From: Streptomyces sp. 3214.6 | GTDB taxonomy: Bacteria; Actinomycetota; Actinomycetes; Streptomycetales; Streptomycetaceae | Assembly (NCBI RefSeq): GCF_900129855.1 | Contig: NZ_LT670819.1 | Location: 248,001-312,000 of the forward strand | Reading direction: 5' to 3' | DNA length: 64,000 bases | Shown here: positions 52,104 through 61,031 of the stretch, piece after piece | Layout: each line of letters begins with the position of its first letter | How positions within the stretch are numbered: the first letter of the stretch is position 1 | Notes under the pieces: model-generated | The model's database searches: none | What the model was told of the DNA's origin: nothing | What the model saw: only the letters and a program-made list of their open reading frames with translations | Made by a program: the position numbers and the translations under genes

Positions 52104-52384
52104 TCAGCCGGTGAAAGGCTCAAGGACGAAGCGACCCCACGCGATAAAGGCTGCGAGCACGAGATAGACCGAGTTCAGCATCACGAGCTTGTACTGACCG
52201 AGGCGGCCGTGAGTGATCATCGCACCGACCCACCGTCGCCGGAGTCCTGGGTCCATCTCCCGCCCTCGTGCGCGGCGAGGTTCTCCTTGGGTATGAACGC
52301 CTTGCTGATCCCGCCGCCCAGGGCGACCGCGGCCAGCAGTCCGGTAGCTAGCAGTCCGGTAGCTATCCACAGAGCGAGGTTCAC
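52104..52384 (-). pseudogene. DoxX-family membrane protein, internally deleted
   Basis: GTG 52384 opens VNLALWIATGLLATGLLAAV and KAFIPKENLAAHEGGRWTQD; the end, in another frame, is AMITHGRLGQYKLVMLNSVY then LVLAAFIAWGRFV. Typical DoxX proteins have about 45 more residues with two helices between these parts. A short duplication (GCTACCGGACTGCT twice, at 52331-52362) lies in the first helix. Deletion plus frame change make it non-functional. Confidence 0.65.
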
Positions 52385-52459
52385 GGGGTCTTTTCCTTGC
52401 CTTGTGCCGGTGACTGCGGTGTCGACCCGGCCGATCGTCAATGATTGGCCGATGTTGGT

Positions 52460-53647
52460 TCAGTGGTGGACAGCTGCCTCAGCGCGCTTGGCTCGCAGCA
52501 GCTGCCGGCGCTTGTCGTCCTTGAACCCCCAGGTGAACGAGCCGGGCTTGCGTGCCTCGTCCACCAGTTCCTTGACGACGCCCGTGCAAGCGCGCTCCTT
52601 GATCCCTGCGGCAAGGCGGCCGCCGATGTAGTACCTGTTCGCGGTGTCGTCCTTGGAGGCGATCTGTACGGTGGCGGCGCGACGACCCAGGGCGATGCAC
52701 TGGCCGAAGAAACCCACGTTGATGGCCTTGGGCTGCGCACCCGTGATCCGGGCCAGCACCGTGTCGGCAGCGTGCGCTCCCAGCGGACGAGCGGTCTGGC
52801 AGCTCATTCGCAGCGGCATGTCCGACGGTGCCGCCGAATCCCCGGCCGCCACGATGCGCTCGTCGTCCACGCTCGTCAACGTCTCGTCGGTGAGCAGGCG
52901 GCCCAGGGTGTCGGTGCTCAGCCCGCTGCGCGTGGCCAGGTCCGGCACGGCGAACCCGGCGGTCCAGATGGTCACCGTGCTCGGCAGCGCTCGGCCGTCA
53001 CCGAGTTGCACGGTATCGCGGGTCACCGCCGTCACCTTCGCGTCGGGACCTTCGAGTACGGTCACCCCGAGCTTGGACAGGCGCTTGGCAACCGAGCGCC
53101 GAACCTGCGGATGCAGATACGGGCCGAGCACCCCGCCGCACACCAGAGTCACCCGGCGGCCCTGCTCCGCCAGCTCGGCAGCGGTCTCGATACCGGTCGA
53201 ACCAGCTCCCACAACCGTCACCGAGGCCGTCGCGGGCGCGCCGTCGACCACCGTCCGCAGCCGCTGCGCCTCCTCCAGGGTGGCGATCGGGTAGGCGAAC
53301 TCGGCCGCCCCGGGGACGCGCGGGTCGGCGCTGCCACTGCCCACCGCGTAGATCAGATAGTCGTAGCCGACCGTGCCGCCGCTCGCCAACGCCATGCTGC
53401 GCCCGGCCGCGTCGATCCGTGCCACGGTGTCGACCACCAGCCGGACGCGCTCGCCCAGGACCTTCCGGTAGTCGACGACCGCCGCGTGGGATCCGCCCAC
53501 CACCTGGTGCAGGCGAACCCTTTCGACAAAGGTCGAACGCGGGTTGATCAGCGTCACTGTCACGTCGTTGCGCTGCGTCAGACGATTGGCCGCCAAGACG
53601 CCCGCGTATCCGCCGCCGATCACGACCACATCGGTGTTCCCAGTCAC
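52460..53647 (-). CDS. NAD(P)/FAD-dependent oxidoreductase, NDH-2/FSP1-like
   Basis: 395 residues, two-dinucleotide-binding-domain flavoprotein. The FAD motif is DVVVIGGGYAGVLAANRLTQ; the NAD(P) motif is SVTVVGAGSTGIETAAELAE; the second FAD motif is DDERIVAAGDSAAPSDMPL. STFVERVRLHQVVGG is typical of the NDH-2/AIF-like group. It probably transfers electrons from NAD(P)H to a quinone or small acceptor. ATG 53647. It is the first gene of a unit with DoxX and the ECF41-like sigma factor, and a promoter-like TGTCACA/TGTC pair precedes it. Confidence 0.86.
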   Translation of the reverse strand: MTGNTDVVVIGGGYAGVLAANRLTQRNDVTVTLINPRSTFVERVRLHQVVGGSHAAVVDYRKVLGERVRLVVDTVARIDAAGRSMALASGGTVGYDYLIYAVGSGSADPRVPGAAEFAYPIATLEEAQRLRTVVDGAPATASVTVVGAGSTGIETAAELAEQGRRVTLVCGGVLGPYLHPQVRRSVAKRLSKLGVTVLEGPDAKVTAVTRDTVQLGDGRALPSTVTIWTAGFAVPDLATRSGLSTDTLGRLLTDETLTSVDDERIVAAGDSAAPSDMPLRMSCQTARPLGAHAADTVLARITGAQPKAINVGFFGQCIALGRRAATVQIASKDDTANRYYIGGRLAAGIKERACTGVVKELVDEARKPGSFTWGFKDDKRRQLLRAKRAEAAVHH

Positions 53648-53681
53648 GGTGTCTCCTTCGTTTCAAGGGGTTCGGGCACCA

Positions 53682-53708
53682 GACACCGCACGGCCGCGCA
53701 CTGTGACA
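53682..53708 (-). promoter_or_regulatory. ECF41-type promoter candidate
   Basis: On the minus strand TGTCACA (53708-53702), 16 bases, TGTC (53685-53682), 35 bases ahead of the oxidoreductase start. The published ECF41 promoter pattern is TGTCACA with CGTC at about this spacing. The site fits control of this gene by the sigma factor at 51037. Confidence 0.55.
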
Positions 53709-54177
53709 GCATGTGAGGTAGATCACTCCGCGGGGGCTCGGTGCGTCGGAGTCCCTCGTTCGGAGCTGATGCTCCGGGAATGCGCGGCGCCCGGGGCGAA
53801 AAACCCCCAGGGGGCTGCACCAGCACTTCCGCGCCTCACCATCGCCGGCGTCTCCGGCGGACAGGCCGCCCTTGGATCGGGCATTGAAGATCCACCATCT
53901 TGAAGTTGCTGATCACGGGGCTGGTGTGAGTTGTGTGTCGGGTACTCGTGCTGGTCGCGCCCTGCTCGTCCTGACCAGCATCGAGATCGCGCGCTGACAG
54001 ACGATCTTGACGCCGGACAACCGCCCGCGACCCCGACCACCGCATGGCGGCTACCTCATCGACCCTGGCTATCCCGCGGGCGGGACGTCGTACGTCATCA
54101 CCCGCGGTACCCCGATCCGGCAACTACCCGCCTGAATCTGAGACCCGGTGTCGGCAAACGATCGAATGACGACAGGC
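53709..54177. other. Intergenic stretch with IS-end-like debris
   Basis: No convincing gene. One frame ending at 54135 reads YLIDPGYPAGGTSYVITRGT, possibly the end of a lost protein. AACTTCAAGATG-type sequence near 53895 may be another IS end. Nothing else is supported. Confidence 0.3.
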
Positions 54178-54187
54178 GTGCGGGTGT
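54178..54187. repeat. 10-bp target duplication (left) of ISAs1 composite
   Basis: GTGCGGGTGT, directly abutting the ISAs1 end at 54188; the identical decamer follows the other outer end at 57996-58005. Confidence 0.82.
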
Positions 54188-54316
54188 CAGGGGTGTTGCA
54201 AAGTCCGGTGATCTTGTAGTTGCCCTGGTCAGGCGATGCCCAGGAGCGTGCGAGGCGCTCTCCTGCCGCGGCCCAGGGTGACCGGTCCCGGGGGCTCACC
54301 GTTACGCCGTCACGGG

Positions 54317-55807
54317 TCACGCGGTCAAGGCATCGGTGACCGCTGTTATCCCCTGGGGTGCCAACTGTTCCAGGAGACCGGTGATCCCGTACCAGCCGCC
54401 GAGCGCGGCGAGTCGTGCGGCGAGCCTGCGGGCGTCGGACGGCGCGGCCAGCCCGGCGACGACGAACAGCGCGCGGTCCCGTGTCTCGCGGAAGGCGATC
54501 GTGTCGGCGAGCGCCTCGGCCCGCTCCGTCTCCCCGCGCCGGGCCAACTCCTCGACCACGGGGACCAGTGCGTGCCCCCGCGCCCAGAGGTCGGGGATCG
54601 CCCGGGTGAGCGCCTGGGCTCGGTCCGTCTCCCCGCGCCGGGCCAACTCCTCGACCACGGCGATCAGTGCTCTGGCTCGTGCCCGTCGGTCAGTGATCGC
54701 GTGGGCGAGCGTCTCGGCCCGGCCCGTGTCCCCGCCGCGGGCCAGCTCCCCGACGATCTCCGCCTGCCAACCCGCACGGCGGTGGGGGGCGTTCATCGCG
54801 TCGGCGAAGGCCATGGCCCACTCGACGTGACCGTGCCGGGCCAGCATCAGCGCCGCCGCCGTCCCCAGGTCGTCGGCGTGCCAGGAGGTGGGGCTGCAGG
54901 CGTCGAGCAGTGTCTGCGTCCGCTCCGCCAGCGCGAGGACCACGTCCGCTTCGGCGGTCTCGGCAGCTGCCTCCAGTACGTCGACCATGACTGCGGGGTA
55001 GAGGGGCGATGTGCCCGGACGGCGCAGGAGGGCGTCGAGCCGGTCCAGGTCGCCGCGGCCGACCTCGGGGACCAGGATCGCCGTCAGCGGCCGCGGCTCG
55101 GCCCGGTCGTGCCCCCCACCGCCGGGTCCGTGGAACCGGGCGAGGTCCTCCAGACGGTCGACGAGGTCACCGGCCCGGACGTGGTCGCCGGCCGCGGTGG
55201 CCACGTCGAGAAGGAGGGTGAGCACCCGTGAGGACGCACTGCCCACGGCGCGGTCGGCGAAGTCGAGCGCGCCGCGGAAGTCCCCGGTGTCCGCCAGTGC
55301 TTTCGCCAGGAGGGCCCAGGTGATGCCCCAGTTGTGCGGATAGCGGACCCGCTCCGCCAGCGCGAGGGCCCGGGCGAGTCCACCGGCCCTGGCCCACGCC
55401 GGCACCAGCGCGACCAGGGCACGATCGTGGCAGTCCCTCACACGGATCGAGTCGACCAGCGCCTGGGCCCCGAGCAGGTCTCCCGCGCCGGCCGCCTCCT
55501 CCACCAGCGCCAGCAGCGCTTCGCCCTGCTTGGGCTCGTCGCTGATCGTGAACGCCAGCTCGGCCGCACGCGCGAGGTGACCGGTCCGGGCGAGTGCCCT
55601 CAGATGCCACAACGGAACGGGCTCGCGGGCACCATCCGCGTCCCGTGACGCCAGCAACCGGAACAGGGTCACCAAACACGGTGCGAATCCGCCCGGGAGG
55701 ACGCCCTTTCCGGCATCACCCTCCCGAGCGAGGCCGTAGCGCCGCTCACGCCACCTCTCCATGAACAGCTCATAGCCCCACTCGGCCATGCCCTTCTGCG
55801 TACTCAC
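54317..55807 (-). CDS. TPR-like repeat protein, transposon cargo
   Basis: 496 residues from GTG 55807 (GGGGGCGAC upstream); ATG 55789 is an alternative. It is almost entirely helical with repeated units ending in LARxGxxxRAxALA-like motifs, e.g. ARTGHLARAAELAFTISDEP, EELARRGETDRAQALTRAIP, EELARRGETERAEALADTIA and ARGGDTGRAETLAHAITDRR. The 30-40-residue spacing is that of TPR/Sel1-type superhelices used for protein binding. No catalytic domain. Divergent from the membrane protein at 56015, and both lie inside the ISAs1 composite. Function unknown. Confidence 0.68.
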   Translation of the reverse strand: MSTQKGMAEWGYELFMERWRERRYGLAREGDAGKGVLPGGFAPCLVTLFRLLASRDADGAREPVPLWHLRALARTGHLARAAELAFTISDEPKQGEALLALVEEAAGAGDLLGAQALVDSIRVRDCHDRALVALVPAWARAGGLARALALAERVRYPHNWGITWALLAKALADTGDFRGALDFADRAVGSASSRVLTLLLDVATAAGDHVRAGDLVDRLEDLARFHGPGGGGHDRAEPRPLTAILVPEVGRGDLDRLDALLRRPGTSPLYPAVMVDVLEAAAETAEADVVLALAERTQTLLDACSPTSWHADDLGTAAALMLARHGHVEWAMAFADAMNAPHRRAGWQAEIVGELARGGDTGRAETLAHAITDRRARARALIAVVEELARRGETDRAQALTRAIPDLWARGHALVPVVEELARRGETERAEALADTIAFRETRDRALFVVAGLAAPSDARRLAARLAALGGWYGITGLLEQLAPQGITAVTDALTA

Positions 55808-56014
55808 GTCGCCCCCCGGTCGCGTCCTGCCGCTGTCCCGTAGCGTAGGGCCTCCTGCGCGCCCCCGGGCCGGGGAACATGGCGGTGGAGGCATCCACCT
55901 CCGCGGTGGGGCGTGCCACGTTGGTTGCGGAACCCCCACGCGTTCCCCATCGTCTTTCCAGGGAAGGGCGGGACCCGGCACGACGGGGCGGGCCGTGGAG
56001 GCGGGGAGGGGCAC

Positions 56015-56590
56015 GTGAGCGAACACGAGGCGGCGCTGGCGGTGGGAGCCGCCGGCGGCCTGGGCCGTTACCGGAACTTCGCGGTCCCGGGGTCCACGGT
56101 CGGCGACGGGTTCCTCATGACGATGGGCCTGTTCTTCCTCGGGCTCTGCAGCTTTGAGCTGCTCCTCGGTGCCCCGCTCTGGCCCGACGGGGTACTCATC
56201 ACCGGTGGGCTGTTCATGGGATTGGGCATGGCCGGCCTCGCCTTCTGGCCCCGCTTCGAGCGACGCCGAGGAGGCCGCCTGGAGCGCCTCTACTGCTTCG
56301 AAGACGGCCTCGTGATCGGCAGTGGCCACACCATGCGCCCCATCCGCTGGTCGGACGTCACCATCACCAGCGAGGGCTGGGAGTCGGGGAGCGGCGAGTA
56401 CCGCTATTCGGGAACGAGGCGCACCCTCACCACATCCGACGGCACCGTGGTCGCCCGGTTCACCGGTAAGGAACCCGAGCGGGTCGGCGGCTACCAGGTG
56501 ATGCTCCTCCACCAGGCCGCCACCGAACGTGAAGCCGTCCACCCCTCGCCGGGCCCGACGCCGAGTGACGCCCGACCCACCGAAGCCTGA
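56015..56590 (+). CDS. Two-helix membrane protein, transposon cargo
   Basis: 191 residues from GTG 56015, with GGGGAGGGG immediately upstream. Two hydrophobic hairpin helices (FLMTMGLFFLGLCSFELLLG and GVLITGGLFMGLGMAGLAFW) are followed by a basic stretch (RFERRRGGRLERLYCFEDGL) and a PH-like beta domain (IRWSDVTITSEGWESGSGEY, TLTTSDGTVVARFTGKEPER). This resembles actinobacterial bacterial-PH-domain membrane proteins. No function is known; its partner may be the divergent TPR-like gene. Confidence 0.66.
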   Translation: MSEHEAALAVGAAGGLGRYRNFAVPGSTVGDGFLMTMGLFFLGLCSFELLLGAPLWPDGVLITGGLFMGLGMAGLAFWPRFERRRGGRLERLYCFEDGLVIGSGHTMRPIRWSDVTITSEGWESGSGEYRYSGTRRTLTTSDGTVVARFTGKEPERVGGYQVMLLHQAATEREAVHPSPGPTPSDARPTEA

Positions 56591-56670
56591 CCGAGCGGTC
56601 ACGGACCGACCGCGGAGCCGATCGCTCGGATGCATCCCGGCTCTCGCCAATTGTCAACCGAGCGGCATTT

Positions 56671-57995
56671 CAAAGTCCGGTGATCACGTGAGTCCGTAGG
56701 TCGCGGCGGTCCAAGGGGGGCGGGCCAGGCCGTCACAAACGCAACGAAGCTCCGGTTGAACGGGGTGACCTTCCCAAGTCGCCGCGTACCGCCGGAGCTT
56801 CGATGTGTCGTCAGTCTGCCACCGTCTGTCTGGTCAAGTCGCCCACCCTGGAGGGCATGGCGGGGTTGTCGCTGGTCGAGCGGTTGCGGCTGCTGCCGGA
56901 TCCGCGTCGGCGCCGAGGAGTGCGTCACCCGTTCGTGGCGGTGCTGCTGGTTGCCGCCTCGGCAGTGGTCGCCGGAGCACGCTCATATACGGCCATCGGC
57001 CAGTGGTCCGCGAACGCGCCGCAGCATGCCCTGGCCCGCCTGGGTGCCCGGGTCGCGGGGGCGTTGAGCGTACGCGTCGCGCCGAGTGCCGCCACGATTC
57101 GGCGGGTTGTCGGCCTGGTGTGCCCCGGTGGTCTGGCCGATCTGACCGGCGCTGCCCCTGCCGGCTCGGACTCGGTGGCGATCGACGGCAAGACCGCCCG
57201 CGGCTCCCGACGCGGCCAGACGCCCGCGGCCCACCTGCTGGCCGCGATGACCGGCGACGGCCGGACCGTGACCCAACTGCGGGTGCCCGACAAGACCAAT
57301 GAGATCACCTGCTTCGCCGCGCTACTGGCGCCCTTCGACCTGACGGGGGTCACGGTCACGGCCGATGCCCTGCACACCCAGCGCGCCCACGCGTGCTTCC
57401 TGGTGGAGGAGCAGAAGGCGCACTACCTGCTGGTGGTCAAGGCCAACCAGCCCGAGCTGCACCGCCAGCTGCGATCGCTGCCGTGGAAGGACGTCACCGC
57501 CCGCCGCTACGACCGCGAGATCGGCCACGGCCGCCGGGAAACCCGGGCGACCAGAGCCCTCACCGTGACCGACCTCGGCCTGGACTTCCCGCACGCCGCC
57601 CAGGCCGTGCGCATCCTGCGTTACCGCACGAACCTCACGACCGGTGTCATCAGCCGCCAGACCGTCTACGCGATCACGGACCTGACCTCGCATCAGGCCT
57701 CGCCCCGGCGCCTGGGCCAACTCGCCAGGTCGCAGTGGACCATCGAGAACCGGCTGCACTTCGTCCGCGACACCACCTTCGCCGAGGACGCCTCGAAGAT
57801 CCGCACCGGCCATGGACCCGAGAACATGGCGACCTTGCGCAACCTGGCGATCAACACCCTCCGCGCCGCTGGACACCGCAACATCGCCGCTGGCATCCGG
57901 CACGTCTCCTACGAGCCGTTCACCCGCCCGCTCGCCCTCCTGGGCATCGCCTGACCAGCGCAACTACAAGATCACCGGACTTTGCAACACCCCTG
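56671..57995 (+). mobile_element. ISAs1-family element, complete
   Basis: Inverted ends share CAAAGTCCGGTGATC (56671-56685 and reversed at 57970-57984), with looser similarity outside them. It encodes one intact transposase. It forms the right end of the composite transposon. Confidence 0.82.
56803..57954 (+). CDS. ISAs1-family transposase
   Basis: 383 residues. DUF4338-type head (VERLRLLPDPRRRRGVRHPF), DDE signature SVAIDGKTARGSRRGQTPAA (first Asp), GVTVTADALHTQRAHACFLV (second Asp), HYLLVVKANQPEL, and the conserved tail SQWTIENRLHFVRDTTFAED (Glu) then KIRTGHGPENMATLRNLAIN. All catalytic regions are present; likely active. Confidence 0.9.
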   Translation: MCRQSATVCLVKSPTLEGMAGLSLVERLRLLPDPRRRRGVRHPFVAVLLVAASAVVAGARSYTAIGQWSANAPQHALARLGARVAGALSVRVAPSAATIRRVVGLVCPGGLADLTGAAPAGSDSVAIDGKTARGSRRGQTPAAHLLAAMTGDGRTVTQLRVPDKTNEITCFAALLAPFDLTGVTVTADALHTQRAHACFLVEEQKAHYLLVVKANQPELHRQLRSLPWKDVTARRYDREIGHGRRETRATRALTVTDLGLDFPHAAQAVRILRYRTNLTTGVISRQTVYAITDLTSHQASPRRLGQLARSQWTIENRLHFVRDTTFAEDASKIRTGHGPENMATLRNLAINTLRAAGHRNIAAGIRHVSYEPFTRPLALLGIA

Positions 57996-58005
57996 GTGCG
58001 GGTGT
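57996..58005. repeat. 10-bp target duplication (right) of ISAs1 composite
   Basis: GTGCGGGTGT, identical to 54178-54187. Confidence 0.82.
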
Positions 58006-58123
58006 CCAATGAACCCGGATATTCCGGGGCTTCTTGACGGCGCGGATCCAATCAGATCCGTTGGTGATTGATGACAGGGTTTGACGACAGATAGGGTCCG
58101 TTCCACCGCGCGGAAGGGGTCCG

Positions 58124-59021
58124 ATGGCGAACCTGGTCTCCAAGCGGGTGTCGACCGACCAGCAGTCGACCGACCGTCAGAATCTCGTCCTCGCCGAGGC
58201 CGGGATCGAGGACCCGGTCGTCTTCGAGGAGGACGCCGGCCCCTCCACCCGCTGGAGCGCCCGAAGTTCGGCGAGCTGCTCATCTATGCGCGGCCGGGCG
58301 ACACCGTGCACATCTCCGAGATGTTCCGCCTCGTGCACGGCACCGGCCACATCCTCGACGTGCTCGACGTCCTCCACCGCGACCGCCTCGCCCTGCGCAT
58401 CCACGACGGCGCGTTCTCCGCGATGGACCTCACCGCCCGCCACCCGCGCACCGGCGAACTGCTGTCCACCGTTAAGTTCATGGTCCAGACCCTCGCCGCC
58501 GCCGGCGAACTCCAGCGCGAGCTGACCTACGACGGACTGCGCGCTGCCGAAGCCAAGGGCAACAAGGGCAGACGCCGCCCGGCCGTCACGGCAGCGGAGG
58601 CCGCCGCCGTGCGCGGCGGGTACCTGGGCGGCCAGTCCATCGCCGGTCTGGCCCGCGACCACCACGTCAGTCGCGGCGCCATCCGTACAGCCGTCGCCGA
58701 CCTCATGCCTGAGCACACCCACGGTCGCCAGGACACCCCAGCGCCGGAAAAAACGCGGTCACCCTCGATATGCCGGGCAAGGTCGCCGACTTCTTCCGCC
58801 CGACTGAACTGGACGACGTTGAGCGCGCCGCGCTCGACGACGGCGTGACCGTACGACGCGGTCAGGGCTACACCTTGCGCATCACCACCGTGCCTACGGT
58901 CCACCGCCAACTCCTCAACCGCTGCCAGCCCCTTGACGGCACCGCGGCGGTCCCGGCCCAGCGCAAGGCCCGCCGCGAGTACGAGAACCGCGTCAGCACC
59001 CTCACCCCGAGCGGACCATGA
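58124..59021 (+). pseudogene. Serine recombinase (resolvase type), two frameshifts
   Basis: ATG 58124 with GGAAGGGG upstream: ANLVSKRVSTDQQSTDRQNL carries the catalytic Ser region. Near 58245 the frame changes to LHPLERPKFGELLIYARPGD, TVHISEMFRLVHGTGHILDV, then FMVQTLAAAGELQRELTYDG and a C-terminal HTH (SIAGLARDHHVSRGAIRTAV). At the A6 run 58748-58753 it changes again to AVTLDMPGKVADFFRPTELD. All parts match one recombinase family in order. Either two indels inactivated it or the assembly has errors here. Upstream 58006-58123 may contain its crossover site. Confidence 0.75.
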
Positions 59022-59092
59022 TTACTCCAGCAGTACTTCGTGGCTTGGCCTGGGGAAACGTGAAGCGGTGGGAGTGTAGCGGGCAGAGGGCT

Positions 59093-59121
59093 GTCACGGG
59101 CGGTTTCTGCCCGCCCGTGAC
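59093..59121. terminator. Perfect 11-bp hairpin
   Basis: GTCACGGGCGG and its complement around TTTCTGC, between the recombinase and the IS701 fragment. Confidence 0.55.
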
Positions 59122-59690
59122 TCGAAGGAGTGTCCCCGACGGCGATAGTGGCAGTGGCGGGCAACGGCCTGGCGTCGTCGGCGCCAGCGCGACCAGTTCA
59201 ACGCGTGGGTGTGGGCACGAGGGTGTCGGGGCGCGCAAGCTGCCAGGAGTCGCCGCACTTCCGCCACGGTGAGCTCGATGACCTCAGCCTCCTCACCAGC
59301 GCAGCCCCCTTTTCGCTCTCCTGCGCGGTCATCGCCGCGAGGAAGGCGTGGGCGAGCATCGCGAGGGTGATGTGGCGGTACCAGCCGACATAGCGGCGCA
59401 CCTCGTACTGGTCCAGGCCGCACTCGTTCTTCGCCGCCTGGAAGCACTCCTCGATCGCCCACCGGAACCCGGCCACCCGCACGAGCACGTCCACGCCGAC
59501 ATCCAGCGGCGCATAGCCGAGGTAATAGGAGATCTCGTCCGACCGGTTCACGCTGCGCCGTGCCAGCGCCCACCGTCGACGGATCAGCGCGCCGTCCTGG
59601 TGGTCGTACTCGGCCACCGGCCGCAACTGGACGGCCGCCCAGTCGTACTCGCGCTGCCCCTTCGCGCCCGCGCCGCAGGAACGGCGTTCC
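59122..59690 (-). pseudogene. IS701-type transposase C-terminal fragment (minus)
   Basis: Begins at about 59690 with [20 protein letters not shown] and ends the main frame after [17 protein letters not shown]. It includes [20 protein letters not shown], the conserved Glu-containing tail of IS701 transposases. A continuation [20 protein letters not shown] is in the -1 frame; the heptamer A-AAG-GGG (59306-59312) lies at the switch. The N-terminal half of the transposase is missing. Confidence 0.75.
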
Positions 59691-59695
59691 CATGC

Positions 59696-60075
59696 CTGGC
59701 CCGGTGGGCCATCGAGGAGTGCTTCCAGGCAGCGAAGAACGAGTGCGGCCTGGATCAGTACGAAGTCCGTCGCTATGTCGGCTGGTACCGCCACATCACG
59801 CTGGCCATGCTCGCGCACGCCTTCCTGGCGGCGATGGCAGCCCAGGCCCTCGAAAAGGGGGCCGCAGAAACGGTTCGAGCGGACTCGTTCCCCTCACCGT
59901 GGCAGAAGTCCGACGGCTCCTGGACCTTGCCCATCCCCCCTCGGCCCGGCACCGGTCACCCGCGCAGCGGCTGTACTGGTCCCGCTGGCGCCGATGCCAC
60001 CAGGCCGTCGCCCGCCGCTGCCACTACCAGCGCCGGCGCCTCGATCGAGTGAGTCACGAACCACCACCAACCTGA
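59696..60075 (+). pseudogene. IS701-type transposase C-terminal fragment (plus)
   Basis: Starts at [20 protein letters not shown] immediately beside the minus-strand fragment and runs to [18 protein letters not shown], with the -1-frame continuation [40 protein letters not shown]. The A-AAG-GGG heptamer recurs at 59854-59860. The two fragments thus face away from each other and form a long imperfect inverted repeat. Confidence 0.75.
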
Positions 60076-60126
60076 TCCAGCGTCAGCGAACTAGCCTCGC
60101 TTTCACGAAGCAGGCTGTCCGAGGGC

Positions 60127-60172
60127 TGATCAGAAAACGGAAAGCGCTCTTGACCTGCAACGATGGGACTTA
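60127..60172. repeat. Direct repeat, left copy
   Basis: Contains GATCAGAAA and GACCTGCAACGATGGGACTT (60151-60170), repeated at 61032-61079. It looks like an IS terminus without its transposase. Brackets the paralogous gene pair. Confidence 0.6.
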
Positions 60173-60352
60173 CTGAGGGTGCTCTCGGCTGCGAGGAAAA
60201 GAGCACTTTCCAGGTGACAGAGCCTACCGGGTTGTACCCGCGCGTCCGTGTCCAGGGAGACGGCCGCCAGATGGCCTCGCAGGCCGGTTCGGTCCTGCTA
60301 TGGAGTCGGCGGACCGTCGAGAAGAATCGCGGCTGGAGGCGGTGGTGCCTGC

Positions 60353-60649
60353 TCAGCCGTCGGTTTGTTCGCCGACGAGGAATCCTTCGGCCCAGTGGGT
60401 TTGACCCACGGTGTACTCGTGCACGTGGAAGCCGTTGGGATGGTCCCTGAATCCGGGTAGGGTGCGCGCCTGCTCGATGCGTTGTTCCGCCCGTTGCTGG
60501 CTTGAGTACAGGCCGAGGAACGTGAAGCTGTCCTCGCTGTCGTCCCAGAAGAGCGGTTCGCCGTCTTCCATGAAGTCGACGGTGGTGGGAGCACCCGGCT
60601 CGTCCGCGAAGTGATGCCTGTGCACCAGGAGGTAGAGCGTCCGGTTCAT
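60353..60649 (-). CDS. Small conserved protein (DUF7336-like), paralogue 2
   Basis: 98 residues: LYLLVHRHHFADEPGAPTTV, FTFLGLYSSQQRAEQRIEQA, LPGFRDHPNGFHVHEYTVGQ, HWAEGFLVG. The pattern YSSxxxAExxIxxxxxLPGFRDxPxGFxIxxYxxxxxxWxEGF is that of small proteins I recall as DUF7336-like. ATG 60649 overlaps the upstream paralogue's stop (ATGA), so they are an operon. Such pairs often act as immunity-like or accessory proteins; no toxin gene is visible here. Confidence 0.68.
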   Translation of the reverse strand: MNRTLYLLVHRHHFADEPGAPTTVDFMEDGEPLFWDDSEDSFTFLGLYSSQQRAEQRIEQARTLPGFRDHPNGFHVHEYTVGQTHWAEGFLVGEQTDG

Positions 60650-60960
60650 GAGTCTCGCCTAAGCCCTTCGGGGTACACCGTGACGAACCCCTCGTTCCAC
60701 AAATCCTCGTCCACCGTCACGGGTGCGATCTCGAAACAATCAGGTTCGTCCCGGAACCCTGGAAGCTTCCTGGAGATCTCCCGCTGCCTCTCCGCGACTG
60801 CCTGGTCCGGGTAGATGCCGATGATCCTCCACTCCTCCTCGTCCAGGTGGATGGTGCCGTCCGCATCGAGATGGATGACCCGTTCGTCCTGCTCCACCGC
60901 GAGATGGCGCGCGTGCCACAGCACGTAGAGATCGCCGTCAGGTTCGTGTTCGTCTGTCAT
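60646..60960 (-). CDS. Small conserved protein (DUF7336-like), paralogue 1
   Basis: 104 residues: LYVLWHARHLAVEQDERVIH, EEEWRIIGIYPDQAVAERQR, EISRKLPGFRDEPDCFEIAP, LWNEGFVTVYPEG. Same fold pattern as the next gene, with low identity, so the pair arose by an old duplication. AAGGGAG lies near the ATG at 60960. First gene of the two-gene operon bracketed by direct repeats. Confidence 0.68.
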   Translation of the reverse strand: MTDEHEPDGDLYVLWHARHLAVEQDERVIHLDADGTIHLDEEEWRIIGIYPDQAVAERQREISRKLPGFRDEPDCFEIAPVTVDEDLWNEGFVTVYPEGLRRDS

Positions 60961-61031
60961 CGCGGGAATTCTCCCTTGCTGGTGTGACGCTCGGGGCGGC
61001 AGAGTTCGCGCCCCATATTGTGTCCGGTGGG

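Larger units (their letters stand above)
54188..57995. mobile_element. Composite-like ISAs1 transposon with two cargo genes
   Basis: The outer ends are inverted copies of the same ISAs1 terminus (CAGGGGTGTTGCAAAGTCCG). The left one is a solo end of about 59 bases (54188-54246) with one mismatch; the right one belongs to the complete ISAs1 at 56671-57995. Exact 10-bp direct repeats (GTGCGGGTGT) flank the whole unit, so it moved as one piece. Cargo: 54317-55807 and 56015-56590. Confidence 0.78.

Noticed and set aside
58748..58753. A6 run in the recombinase as a programmed frameshift site
   Set aside because: The codon register does not give a canonical X-XXY-YYZ heptamer; a simple indel is more likely.
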